Origin: Diprion similis
Taxonomy: Eukaryota; Arthropoda; Insecta; Hymenoptera; Diprionidae
NCBI RefSeq assembly: GCF_021155765.1
Contig: NC_060106.1
Coordinates: forward strand, 11,806,031 to 11,870,030
Reading direction: 5' to 3'
DNA: 64,000 bases
Part shown: positions 12,143-25,169 of the stretch, piece by piece
How positions within the stretch are numbered: the stretch's first letter is position 1
Layout of the letters: each line of letters begins with the position of its first letter
Notes under the pieces: model-generated
Databases searched by the model: none
What the model saw: the letters and a program-made list of their open reading frames with translations, nothing else
Told to the model about the DNA's origin: nothing
Program-made: the position numbers and the translations under genes

Positions 12143-15100
12143 CGGGCGCAGGACAGCGGCTGGCGAAGAGGGGGATGAGGATCAGGATCGAGCGGACGAG
12201 GTCAGGGGCGGGCGTCGGCGGAGAACGAGGGTCGAGAAAAGAGGGAAACCGGAGCAAAGTCCTAGAGCGAAAGTTGAGGGTGATAAATAAATAGTGGACT
12301 CCGGGCGGCACGCGCCACGGCCACCCTGAAGCTCGGGTGTCTCACCCCCCTTTTCCTACCCCTGGGCAAGCTGGCCCGCGTCCATCGTTTATACAGTCGG
12401 ATTATACCGGCGATTTAGGGTGTCGCGTGGTTGCGGTAGGTCCGAAAACAGGTTTTTCTTTATTAATACAGTGTGGCATTTTTCGGGGGATGAAAATGTG
12501 GAAGAGAACCTGCGTCAGGCGCTGATCAGACCCTCCTGGGAACGTTATGACAATCGGAAAAGCGATGAAAACGACATGAATGGCGAATCAACCCTGTTGT
12601 AAACAGCGTGCTATTATACACAGTGGGACAAGGGGGTTTTCTCAAAAATGATGGACATCTATAACCTTGATTTATAGAATTCTGAGGGTCGAACGTAATA
12701 CGCACGGTGGTTACGCGATCGGTTTGCATAATGAAGAGTAATTATTAGATTCGAGTATACAAGCTGACTGTATTGTGGCTCTACATAGGCGGGACGAGCG
12801 GTATTCAAGTCGCTTGTAAAGCACCGGAAAAACAATGGTCTCAATTTTCATTTGGCCGTAAGCGTGAAACAATACACGTACGAACAAACCTCTGCCTTAC
12901 TCTATCGAACCACATAAATCGCTATACACAACACAAATCTGTAAAGTCCAGCACCTCAAGTCTGATTAATTACGATACACGGAGTTCACCCATTGCCTGT
13001 TCACCCATTCTTCGACTTGTATAAAATTTCCATGGCTCTCAAAACAAAGGATTTCCCACCGTATAACCAGCAGGTAGAAGAAGACAAGGTTTAATGAGAT
13101 AGGCAGAAACTTGCGCTGGACGATTGTGAGTTTTCATCAATAGGAAAAGAAAGACTCGTCGTGTATTCATTGGCACTTTCATTTCTGGACAGATGAATAT
13201 TCTTTTTTCGTGATTCGAATCCGCAAGCACTACCGGAGCCCTCGAAACGCGAGGGAAAGTGTCGGGACACCAAGTAGTTAGGGGACGGTATTTGATCAGA
13301 CGAACGAATAGGTAATTTGGCACGCGACTTCGCGAGTTTGGTCTCCACTTTGTAGGTTGGTTGGTCGTCGGTTGGTCCGTCCTTCGCCCTGTATGCTATA
13401 CAGGACATATACAACATGGGTTATAGTTGTGTAGAAAGTGTTACACCGAGAAAGGGAACTGGGGAGTGTCAGGCATAAAATCGATTCATCTTGTTGCAGG
13501 GGATCTTCGTGGAACGATTGTACCTTCATAAGCATAAGCCGCCTGGTCAAATGACGAGAACCTAAATCTATGGCCTACAGTTAAGGATTTTAACATAAAA
13601 AATGTTGAAAACTAATAAACTATAACAAATAATTACAAGAGTATAAAGAAAAAGTTTTCAGGTAAAATCCAATTACGTTTTTTTTTTACTCATCTCAGAT
13701 GCATACTCATAGCACATCCGTTGCACCAATGAATTGTTAAAAATAAGAAAAAATTACACGCCGCTTTTGAAACTCCTGTTAATAAACTGTCAAGATGTTT
13801 TTTATCTTCCGTACAAAGTCTAGATGAACTGCCCTGACGAAAAAGCACGTCTACAAGTATGGATTCTCTTCGGTGTAACCAGTCGCAACCCCTTTTACAT
13901 CGATCACGCCCAGTTTTGACGTAATTTAGTGTTTTGAAGGAGTAAAACAATTCTTTGGAAATCAAGTGCAGAGTCTCCCGTGCAGTGTAATTTCAACTCA
14001 ATGAATCGGATAGATATAGTACCTGTCACCTTCGCGTCGAAAAATATTTCTCCACGATACCTTTCGACCTTTATGAATGAATAGGTAAGAGGTCAAAGTG
14101 ATGAGGGTCGAATCTGACTGCAAAACATACTTCTAGTTTAAAGATCCTCAGATAATCATTACGTAACTCGAATTCTGCTTTTGCAAGTATAAATCAAAGC
14201 ATGTACATACATCAGCTAATCAGAAGCAAAACCATTCGTCTTGACCGTCTTTCGACCTGACACGTCACTCTTGCAGGCGACCAAGATGCCAATCTCCAAT
14301 ATCGTACCATATCTATAGCCATGCTCCAACCCCACGTTCCTCATAGGCTGACACGCATACCAGTCCGAACGTGTGCTTCGCCTTTTCGATGTGTCGAATC
14401 TACCACGAATGCACGTACACGCATCTACTGCAAGCGGGAATATATGTGAGTGATAATCACATTCGTGGTTCAAATCTATGATCAGCCCTCTAATACTCCT
14501 CCTTCCATCCCCCTTCGAGTTATACGTTTGCTATGGCGGGTCGAATTGGCACGAATCGTGAGTGTCTCAGCGGGGTGTGGGTACCCAGAAACGCTAGTGT
14601 GGATCACACACCTTCTATAATATGCGGAGAGAAACACAGTGTTAGTCCCGCCGTATTTTGAACGACAGCAAATCGTCGAATTTCAACGCAGATTTTCCAT
14701 ACCCACTGATCAAAATTGCTGTTGCATTTCAAAAACTCTGATAAGGAGTAAGGATCCGGATAACATGTGTTTTTGCAATGACTTTTTACAGCCCTCCTCA
14801 CTTCAGATCAGCACTTTGCCCTGGTCTTCTGCATCTTGATAGTCAGTTACGGGATCGTCTTATAGTCTTATAATGAAAGTTAGGCAACATGGAATCAAAA
14901 GGTTACACGGTAATAAATGTCGAGGAAAAATTGTACCCTCATCAATTTCAATTTTGTAGGATAAGAAACGTATTTCCATCGACTGGTCGCGTTTCGTTGG
15001 CGTGTACCTTGTTTTATATTCGGTGCCACTCAGTAGCTGAATGTCATTGATGCCCCTTCGTAAGAGTTATAAATAGTACCAGGCCACTGGGCACAGGTAT

Positions 15101-16824
15101 AATGATATTATCTTTACTAAAAATCACTAGGTTATAAAACTATCAACTTACACCAGCCGTGCCCCCGCATGTAGTCTCAGCCCTAATCTATGTGAGGCTA
15201 TACCGCGAAGTGAAAGGAACTAAATCACGTATCCACAATCGAAGCCAGTTATTTAATCGATTTTATTAATGGCAGAATCAATCATACCGGCCAATTTGTA
15301 CCGCAGTGTTTATCGTATGAACTATGAACCTGGAACGAAATGGTTCTTCAAATTCCCTACCATCACAAAACGGGTAGAAAAGTAACTGGTGCGATCAACT
15401 GGAAACACAAAGAAACTGGGGCTTTTTACAATTTCTACAAAATTTGCTACATTTTTTATTTTTTCTCATCGCATTTAAATCACTTTTCACAAGCTTTTAA
15501 AGCTGCAAAATAATTCTAATCTTATCAAGAAATGCGAATTTTCACGACTTCTTTTCACAAGGAATTAAAAATCTCACTAGTACAAACTTGAAGAAAAACC
15601 GACAGTCGTGCATCGGACAAAATTTATAAACACACGATGAACTTGACGAGACATAAGAAAATACTAATCGTTCATTTCCGTCTTTAAGTACGAAGACCAG
15701 TACTATATCAGACTGGATCGAAAAGGTAAACCCTTCGTGTCCATGGTCAATGTGTATACGTAACTCTAATAAACACTAAGAGCGAAAGCCTTCTGATTTC
15801 TTAACAGGCGGAAAGCAAACCAAGCCTTGGAAACAATTTCCAACGCCCATGATGACGCATTATAGTATACACGGATATGTTATGTTGTGCAGTGTATATA
15901 TTATATATACAATATATATACTGGTAGTATGAAAGCCGGTAGCGTTAGTCCCCTAAAGATATAGGTATGGGCTCGTTATAACGAGTGGCAGACTCGATAA
16001 TGTTGTATCTCGTGGAAGTTAATTACCCTTGGAATACACAGTCATATCTTCCACTATGGTTTTGAGGTCTATTGTTTATCAAAGACAAAAACGGAACATT
16101 GCGTAAGGTGACCCCTGTATACCGTCCTCAGTTCCTTCGAGCATATATCCCTAACAAAATTTTCGCTCGTCGGACGAGTTTCTGCCAGGGTTTTATACAA
16201 ATAATCTAACCACAGAAAGCTGTCGAACGATCGAATAGCCAGGGCATTGTAATCCACCGACTAAAGTTATCGCGTTGTCCTAAGAACCTCTGAGTCGGTG
16301 GGGAATCGAAAGGAAAGTGGAGGGAGCGCACCCTGTCTCTCCCCCTCCATCTTGGCGAGCAAAACGTTATAACACCACTTGGAAATCGCGCATTTAATTG
16401 CAAACATTCACTTCTAATTCTGACGCGGCCCTCTCAAGACGGTCAGTAATTCAAGACACAGGGTTGCCGCTTTCGGGCGGCTTCACTACAGTCTTGAAAG
16501 GGGTGAGTATGGGGTGAGAATGTTAAGGGTACCCGGTGGGTTGCGAAGGGTGAACCAAATGGGATGGCCAGGGTTCTGTAAGCCGGGGTGACTTGTGGTT
16601 GTGTGCAAGGAAGATAGGGTTGCTGCCCGGTCGGTCCTTCTTCCGTTCGACCGTCCGTACGTCCGTCCCATCGTCCGAGCAACCACTCATCCCTTAGGTC
16701 CAGGAGGTGGGGTGGAACGGGGGGATGGACGAGATGTTCTTGCACTTGTGACGGCAAGTTGCCGTCCTGTCTCTCGTCTCGTGATTGTCGCTGTGTATGC
16801 GTGGGACACCCAAGTTCGCACGTT

Positions 16825-16880
16825 CGTGTGTGTGTCTGTGTGTGTGTGTGTGTGTGGGGGTGTGGGGGTGTGTGGGTGCG
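16825..16880. repeat. (GT)n microsatellite
   Basis: A TG dinucleotide run passes into TGTGGGGG repeats on the plus strand. Confidence 0.95.
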
Positions 16881-18380
16881 AGCCCATCCAAAGCACACGG
16901 GAGAACGTTCTGTACGTGAATGTACACATGTACATACATATATGCGGACAAAGACGATATACCTTGGACGAAGGCGGTGTTCGGGGTGAGACCTGGCGGT
17001 GGGTCGTCGAGAAGCAAGGGTGAGGCAAACGCTGCCCAAGGAGTTACCCCGAGCCGACACACACGAGTCCATTTATTTCGAACACGAACGCGGGAGAGCC
17101 AATGATATATCGGGTGACCCATTTGTCCCCAGTGTTCTTGCGTCTTTGATGACCTCTGCCGAGTTGCAGATAGGAGAAGTCCGACGCGTCCTAACCACGC
17201 GGGGGTAGATGCCCAGACTTAGTGCGACGTTCCCCCCCCGACGGCTTTCGTGCTTGCCGAGGCTCTGCCCGGTTCGCCCTGGCTTCGAACGAGAGCGTGT
17301 TAATAGTTATCACGGAGAGTCGTTAATTTGTGGTATCCTCACCTCCTTTATTATCCTTCTTTTCTAGTATTCCGCTATCTCATATCTCACACGGCTCCGT
17401 ATACGTAGGCTGTACGAGGCGACGTACGCTGCGATCGATCGATCACAGTGGCGATGCAATTGGGAGAACTGAACCGAAGTAAACGGGCTCAAAGGTACCT
17501 TTAACAGACGCTCAGAGGCCATACTATGAAGTCAAGTTTGCTGATTGTCGAGTCAACTTTAATTACAATTATGATATAAAACTGCCGGATGGATATTAAT
17601 CGCCGTCCACATAATAGAGGATTATACACCGGAAGTTTTCCGTGAAAGTCATCACTCAAGACCAGCAGATACGAGTATAATCGGAAGCTGATTACGAGTA
17701 TGTAGCCTTACAAAACGTAGCTTGAGTTGCCTATCTGCTGACGTTAAGCTGTAAGTTTCGTACAATAGTTTCATACCAGAAACATGAGTTATTAAATATT
17801 GGTGCTGATTCATTGTTTGCAATTACCAGAGATCTATTTTTATAATTTTAAGATCACTCGCTTCTTCTTCCAACGACGTACATCGAAACTAGATGCAATC
17901 ATGATAACTGCAATTGATGGTAACTAAGCGAGGCAAACCGACCTACGAAGTAAACTTTACAAAAGTTTGCTGACGAGAATATTTCCAGAATGAATTCTAA
18001 GACCAAGCTTACTTCCCATCTTTAAATTCGCACTACTGATCTAGTAGCGGAGAGACCTAATTTCGCATAAACTCAACTCATACGACTCGAGTAAATTGGA
18101 ACGGATAAGTTCAACGTTTGATCTTTGGTGACTACGTGCCTTCCGTCTCCCCGTTAATGATTCAGAACTTGGTACCCCAGCGTAAACTACATTGTGCAAT
18201 AGCCAATAAGAGAGAAGATGAATAGGGAAAAGGATAATGAAATGTAGAGCGGACGATATCACTTTTCGGGAATGACACCCGTTAAATAACGAAGGTTGGT
18301 AGAGGGACTATCGGACAAGCAAGTAAGGAGCTCGGACGTCCGTGTGGAACGCATACATGTCTGGAGGGGGGTGAAGGGGG

Positions 18381-18411
18381 CGGCGCGCGCGCGCGCACAC
18401 ACACACACACA
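18381..18411. repeat. (CG)n(CA)n microsatellite
   Basis: Alternating CG changes directly into CA repeats. This alternating purine-pyrimidine run could form Z-DNA. Confidence 0.9.
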
Positions 18412-19427
18412 GATCCGAAGGGGCGAAATCTCACGACAAATACACACATATGAGGGCCACAATAATTACTATAGGTAGCAAGGAGGGCCCGCGGGGTGGC
18501 TTGGCCGGCAATCGATACACGCACGCACCCACACACACGCGTTTACATAAGCAAAGCTCCTTGGCCACCCCCGCGGCCCCGCATCGCGCGCTAGCCCGCC
18601 GTCTACTCCTCGCCCTCGTCCTCCTTCGCCTCACACCCTTGCCACCCCCGCCTCTTCGTCCCCCCCTCCCACCGCCTCCGCCTCCGCTGCTTCCTCGCCA
18701 CCTCATCCCCCCCCCCCTCATCGCCCGACCGTTTCTAATTTGCATTCCCCTCCGTTGGCACCCCCACCCTCGACCCGCCCGCTGTCCGTCTTACGAGCTT
18801 TTACGCACACGCTCACGCACGCCGCGCGGCGAGACAAAGACCACCCTTAACTTCGGGACCAGAGGAAGACGGCCGGTAGAGGGTGAGAGATCGGTCCAGG
18901 GCTGTAACTACGACGGCGCGCTAAATTAATGCCCCTCGCGTCGATTCGCGTCGAATCTTAAATTCCTACCAGCTACGCTCGTGGGTTCTCCGCGTTCGAA
19001 AACACCCCTTCGGCCAGCCCTTCGTCTAGGGATACCGAGTCTTACGTGGTGGTCTTCTTCTCGCATTGCAGTTCCTCGGTTCTGTCGTTCTCGAAGGTAT
19101 ATCATCTCGCGGATCATTCGGACCGCGCGGTTAACGGACCCTGGGGAGAATCCGTCGCAGCAACGTGCGCGGGGGTGGAGGGCAAAGCGCGCTTTGCGTC
19201 ATGCGACTCGAGTGACGAGGATCTGTCCGAAGTGGGCCTGTAGAACAGCGCGGCGCATAGTGAGGATCGCTCGCATCACTCATCACTGGCGGCCATATTG
19301 CCTCCTCCAAACCCCACAGGCCACGCGAGAGTGCGAGCCCTGATAATTCCTCGGCCCTCTTTGTCGCACACGCGGACCTGCGTTATACCTTCTCCCACCA
19401 CCGCGCGTCTTAGTCTTACTACGAGTC

Positions 19428-19492
19428 TTACTTCTACTTCTACTTCTACTTCTACTTCTACTCCTCCTCATTTTCTCCTTTCTTTCAGGCGG

Positions 19493-19523
<31 letters not shown>

Positions 19524-19540
19524 CTTCTTCTTCTTCTTCA
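19428..19540. repeat. (CTTCTA)n and (TTC)n microsatellites
   Basis: A hexamer CTTCTA repeat (19428-19462) is followed by a (TTC)n run (19494-19540). The minus-strand reading gives a polylysine ORF that is an artefact of the repeat. Confidence 0.95.
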
Positions 19541-19820
19541 TCGCCCTCTTCGCCTTCTTATTCGAACCCCCGGCGCGCGCGGTGCCTGGGCTGCTTAATG
19601 AGAACCCCCCGCCCTCCGCCCTCCGCCCTCCGCGATTCCGCGTGGAGCGAGAGGGTGGCAGAAGATGGCAGGGGTGGGAGGCGGCGGAGGGTGCCACCAT
19701 ACCCCGACGTCGGGAAGCCACCACACACGCAAGACATTTTAGACTTTTCGTATTGATTAGCGAAAAATTAACATCTACGCCGGTGGTTCGCATGATGCAG
19801 CCGCACGTACGTGCTCGGCT

Positions 19821-19865
19821 TCTCATTCTTCTTCGTCGTCTTCTTCTTCTTCTTCTTCTTCTTCG
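19821..19865. repeat. (TTC)n microsatellite
   Basis: This is a second TTC run about 300 bp from the first, interrupted by TCGTCG. Confidence 0.9.
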
Positions 19866-21941
19866 TTCGTATACATACCTAATCCGCCACGCGAGGGACT
19901 CGATTCTTAACGGCATATCCTTAACCGCGTTGATCGATAGCGGGGCCCGCTCTCGCATTATCATGCGGCTAGACTTACTTCTCCCGCTGCTACCGCGAGG
20001 ACTTGGAACTTGTTATTGTTTCGTGCCTGGCCACCAGAGTCAGTCGCATTATTCAAATGCTTCCCAATATTAGATTACGTACGTTTCTCATTAATCTTAT
20101 TACAACACCGTGTACGTCAGATTAACAAAGATGACTGACGTGCGCTGATCCAGACCGTGTCACGCGCTCCGTTCGCTAAATAAATAAGAAAATATAAAGC
20201 TACGACCGACCCGCAGCCTCCTGCCCTCCTTGCAATTTTTTTATAGGAATCCTGACAATATGATCCATGACAATATGGGTCCTCGATTTTTAACGCTTCT
20301 CTAAACCATCTTCGAGTAGGCTTCAAGTATACCTATAACGTATTACCTATATGCAGCGGTGTTTAGCAGTAACATAACGCTGGTCAGTCGTCAAGACCAC
20401 ATAAAATGTCTATTTGCAATTCAACGTTAAGATTAATCACAGAGTCGCCTAACAAATATGCCCTCAAATAATTCTTGTCCTTTTTTTTACTGATTTCAGA
20501 GCAAAAATTGAACCGGATTTTGATGAGGTTATAATAGCCTTAAGCGCTGCGTTTAATATACATTATTATTACCATATTTGCTTTTTTAATTTTTATATTT
20601 GGCAAGATTTAGCGAATCAACTTCTGTCAAGAGGTACAGATTTAACAGTTATTCTGTTCGGCTGGAACACTTGATGGCATATAGTTCATAAATTGTTTAG
20701 CTCTCGCATCAATTGCTCTCCTTAAACCAGCCATAAATTATGTCGAGAGATTATTTTGAGTATCCTTGTGACCTAGGTGGCTTTGTACCTCAGGAGTTTT
20801 GATCAAAATTTATCTCGTTGTACCGCAAAAGTTTCAGCGGCAGAAATTAGTTTTCGAAATTCCGATAGAACCGTGTTGCTCGTCATAGTGATATTTGATG
20901 AAAAATGTAAGTGGTGTGAAAATCGGGAATAAATAGCTTATCTACAGCTTTTCAAAATCAAATGAATATTTCCTACCTGACCTGGAGATTCGTTTAAAAA
21001 ATTACTAGCCTCGGAATGCCGATGAAAAGAATGGTATTAGGTAACTTAAATTCACCGCCCCCGAAGTTGAGTCATGTAAATGCAAATGTGCAAAACAACC
21101 GTCGCTCAATTACCATAAGATATCCATTCCGAGGTATTTCGGCATGTGTAGAATTACTCCATTCCATAAAAAGCACCAGCAATTGATGGATGCGAGTAAC
21201 GAACCAGATCGGGTGCATCGCCGTTTTTGATTTATACCGCATCGAACCATTCATTACCCGCAAATTTCTGGCAAACAATCACAGAGAATATATTTCTTCA
21301 TTGGCGTACAAATATATCGAAGATCGTATCCTCCGTACAAGCCCGTTCAAATTTCGATAATAAACTGCACAATATATACCTACTCGCACTTTTGAAGGTA
21401 TTAGACGATAAAACGGGTTCCACCTTTTTTTTATTTTTTATTTTCATCTAGTCTAGATGATTGACGCCTGTGACGTCGAAGGGATTTGCAAATGACGTTA
21501 CCGACGGCGTTCCCGATCTTCCGGCGGGGCGGAAGAATTTTTAAACGGAAGGAGGCCGTCCCGGCCAACGCGATTTACGCTCCCTGCAAACGCCTGCAAA
21601 CTTGTCTCAAGCTTCCGCGCTGCAGTCATTCGCGCGTTTCGCCTACTCTGGAGCTCTTGCGGCATTTATTTTATACTAGTATACCTACTATAAATGCATC
21701 TACACGTAGATAGAAAGTAGAAACCGTTGAGAAAATTCGGTACAACACAAGACTTTCCGCGGTAAATCGTTTTTCCTCCTCGTCTTTTTTTTCCACTGTT
21801 TTTTTACTTACTTCATTTTTCTTTTTGTCTCTACTTTCCTCCTTCTCTATATCTCTCTATACGTATATTCATCTCGCTTCTTCCACCCTTGGATTTTACA
21901 GCGTGTAAGAGATTACGCTCTCCGCGCATCTCGCCCTCTCT

Positions 21942-22015
21942 TTTACCCTCTCTCTTTCTCTTTCTCTTCCTCTCTCTCTCTCTCTAGCTCTCTTTCGCTC
22001 TCTTTCCCTCTCTCA
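21942..22015. repeat. (CT)n/(CTTT)n tract
   Basis: Interrupted CT and CTTT repeats on the plus strand. Confidence 0.85.
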
Positions 22016-22673
22016 CTAACTTGCTTCTTCCCTATACTCCACGACCGGCGCACTTTCTTTTTTGGCGAAGACTGTGGTCGGGGGTACCGAGAGCTGGTAC
22101 AGCACAGGGTGCAGAGGGTTTGCGCGGGGGGAGGGGGTCGAGGGTTGAGGGGGGAGGGAGGTGGAGACTCGGAGTTGCAGGAGTCGGGTAGCGGAGGGGT
22201 GGCAGCTATATAGCGGGAAGAAGTAGTTGGGGGTGCTCACGGGTCGTTATTTTTGTGCCTGCCTCGTCTTTAATTTCTCCCCTCCTCGCCGCCGTCGAGC
22301 GTCCCCCGCGTCGCCCGCGACGCCGACGCCGGAGAGAGCCGGTGCGGTTGTCTTAGTTCGTATGCATATCTCAGTGCCTCACATATTGATTCAGGGCGTC
22401 ATTACGCGTCTTAGCTTGGCTCGGCCGGCGCTTGCCCACCCCTCCTGGCGTCCCTCCGTCCCTCCACCCCCCCGACCCTCCCCCTCACCCACTCATTTCC
22501 AACTCACCCACCCTCCCCCCTCCCCCCTCGCCCCTTGCCAGCGCTAAACCAGCCCGTTCACCCCCGCCACCTTAAACCCCCTTCATCTACCGACGCCACC
22601 CCGCGAAGAATCTCTGGCCAGTCAGCCAGCGCCTTGCCCTCGCTTCGTCGCTCGTCTCTGGATGCGGCTACGC

Positions 22674-22770
22674 ATGTGTGTGTGTGTGTGTGTGTGTGTG
22701 CGCGTGTGTGTGTTTGTTTGTTTGTTTGTTTGTTTGCATGTATGCATGTATGTATGTGTGTGCACGTATT
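22674..22770. repeat. Compound (GT)n(TTTG)n(CATGTATG)n microsatellite
   Basis: Three repeat types adjoin one another: GT dinucleotides, five or more TTTG units, then ATGT/GTAT units. They create cysteine/valine-rich spurious ORFs in all three plus-strand frames. Confidence 0.95.
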
Positions 22771-25142
22771 CGTATTCTATGCACAGCTACGTATGTGCAT
22801 ATGTATTATGTATGTATACATGCACGTATATGTATCGCACATGGCTTCGTATGTACCTTGGATAGACGTCGGCAGATTATATGCGTATAATATTCTTGTG
22901 GCATTATTGTATAGTTAGTTGTAAGTGTATTTGAATCTAGGCAAAACCGCAGTTTGTATATGAGAGCTTCGAAACTTATGCAAGCTCTAAAAACAATTCC
23001 TTCGGTCGATAGATATACTTATATGCATGATTCAATATATAATATACTTATATGAAGTCACAGTTACCTGACCTGTAACAATTATAGCATCATGGGAAGC
23101 TTTTTCGAGTTCGTTGACTTATGACGTTGTTAAGTTTGACACGAACAACGAGGGGAAAATTACAAACTGTATCGTATAATAGATTGCCGACGATCGATCG
23201 TTGCGGAAAATCAATTTACGGATCAAACATGCAGGTTACACATGTTTGAGGTACGAGTTTCACACAATGAATCTGATTGTTTGGTCTTTCTATGAAATCT
23301 GCAAGCAATTTTAATCATGTTTTTCCAAGACTTACATGGGATTTTTTCGGGTTTTTCTAACTAGCGATTTTTCACGAACTAACGAAACTTTTCAATTGGC
23401 AGGAAAAGCAAACACTAGATTTGAATTAAAAACTGATTCTTTACACGAATCACTCACAATTAACGCCAGCCAAGACTTGACTCGTCTCTGACGTTATATG
23501 GACGCAATTACGACGGACCGTTTCGCGATTAGTAAAAAAAATTGATTCAGAAAACTACCACAGGGTCACCAGCCGAAGGGGATGCTGATCAAGAACGAAT
23601 GTTACTTTTGTATCGATTTTTTTTCTCTCATTCACAATAAGTGAGAATGAGGGCGAGTAATCATGCGTGACAATCACTAACGTATGACTATTTGCTAAGC
23701 GATGGGGTGAAGAATTGACCTATATAATGTCGGCATCTGATTACAACATGCGGAGATTTTGGATGAAAACATTTTCCTGGGGTGGAAGCTTCCTGTTACT
23801 AGCTGCAGGATGCATTCTATATAACAGTCCGAAACCACAAGCGACGAATAAAGTGAAAAGCTCTCAAGATCGTGAAATCCGAGATGATTCATTGTGTTTT
23901 ATTTTCCTTTCGGACTCGGGCTAATCGCGTTAAGCGTTCAGAGATATCTGTTGCAGCAAACTATTGGACAAGTCGCGCAAGGTGGAAAGCTGCAAGTTCG
24001 GTTCGGCAGCTAAACACCCCCGCCTTAATTACATGCCTAGCATTAATCATAAGGTGAGATTCGCGAGAAGGCTTAATTATTCAACTCCGTGCGCGAAATC
24101 AATTTGCGTGGAGGTCTAAGGCGAATAATGGATTTTATACGGAGGTTGTATTAATCATAATTACGTGAAAAATAAATCAATTGATGGGACTTTTGCGCCC
24201 AGCACGCGCTATGTATACCCATCTCCCCGCACCTTCGTTATTATACCTATACAGTGCCAAATGTCACGGACTTAACGCGTTAATATTGACGCATCGATAT
24301 TTTATTTAATCACAATTTCTAACATTTGAGACCGGGAATTTTCTCAAGCTTGTATATATACCTACATTTACACGTGCGTGTACAACAAATCAGCCATACA
24401 ACGCATGTTTGTGTAACAGTTTCTTGCAGAGAAATTTTTACTCTAGTCACTGCAAGCGAACATCAGTTGACAGAATACAACGTTTTTCTTTCTCAAACAA
24501 ATATTTAACCCAATCAGTTATGGTTATGTTCGGTTACAGTATGAACTCTCATTCCGCCGTCCGTAATCACTGATTTACGTGGTTCGACAAAAATTTCTTT
24601 TCAGCAATGGCAGAATATCAGAGTTACCTTCGACTTTCGTTAGTTAATTCAGCCCACCCAAAGTTCAAAGTACAGGTAGCAATAACATTGGAGGATAGTT
24701 CCTCGCAGCTACAGTCAATTGCAGAAAGTAAAACACATCAATTAAAAACCTGAAATACATCGCAAAATCATTTCCCTGTTGTTTTTAGGATGAGATAACG
24801 TTTTCTTACGATTCAAATCAGAACACTTTCAAGAGAAGTGTACTGGAAAAATAATTTCTAAAAGAGAAATCAGAATCCAGAGACACGATCCAACGCATTA
24901 TGCTAAAATTAAGTCACACGAAGAATGAAGAAATTACAGATGGCGTGTTGTAAATCGGCGTTTAAAAATCGTTCACCGTTAGATAGTGGGATCGAATCTC
25001 TTAAGTCAGAAACTTGAATCTCTGCGACATAATAAAGAAGAATATTGTCTTGTCTTTACGAACTTTAAATGTCGGACAGTAATTCCTACTGTCCGAGTCT
25101 CCGCACACCATAACAATAACATTGGTCATTGGTCATACTCAC

Positions 25143-25163
25143 GTTGTTGTCGTTAGTAGGCAT
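25143..25163 (-). CDS. Candidate first coding exon (very short, speculative)
   Basis: On the minus strand an ATG at 25163 opens seven codons reading MPTNDNN, which run straight into a consensus donor GTGAGT (25142-25137). The upstream minus-strand sequence, about 25.19-25.48 kb, is CpG-rich like a promoter or 5' UTR. No downstream exon was found at lower coordinates, so any gene would need a long first intron. This could be chance. No function is suggested. Confidence 0.15.
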
Positions 25164-25169
25164 GCCTCT

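Larger units (their letters stand above)
9636..16400. other. Gene-free stretch with CpG-rich and purine-rich blocks
   Basis: No conserved protein was recognised. It contains C-rich repeats (10248-10276), a CpG-rich pyrimidine-rich block (about 10.8-11.45 kb), a GA-rich tract (about 11.93-12.04 kb) and a (CT)14-type run (12115-12142). From 12.6 to 16.4 kb it is ordinary AT-rich sequence with no gene signal. The 260-codon ORF at 10699-11481 has skewed composition and no domain, so I do not call it. Confidence 0.5.
16400..19870. other. CpG-rich, repeat-dense non-coding block
   Basis: The GC content is markedly higher than the flanks, with CpG-dense sequence and several microsatellites. ORFs in all frames are proline-, arginine- or serine-rich and overlap on both strands, so none is credible. 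The composition resembles a promoter or regulatory region of a neighbouring gene, but no exon was found. Confidence 0.5.
19870..25130. other. Gene-free stretch
   Basis: Mostly AT-rich sequence with no recognisable coding exon. It includes a pyrimidine-rich CT tract (about 21.94-22.02 kb), a CpG-rich block (about 22.2-22.65 kb) and a complex GT/TTTG/ATGT microsatellite (22674-22770). Confidence 0.5.

Noticed and set aside
16443..17072. 209-codon minus-strand ORF
   Set aside because: It runs through a (GT)n repeat that gives a His/Thr repeat. ORFs of similar length occur on the opposite strand.
19485..19964. Polylysine/polyarginine minus-strand ORF
   Set aside because: It is the translation of two (TTC)n microsatellites, with no coding signal.
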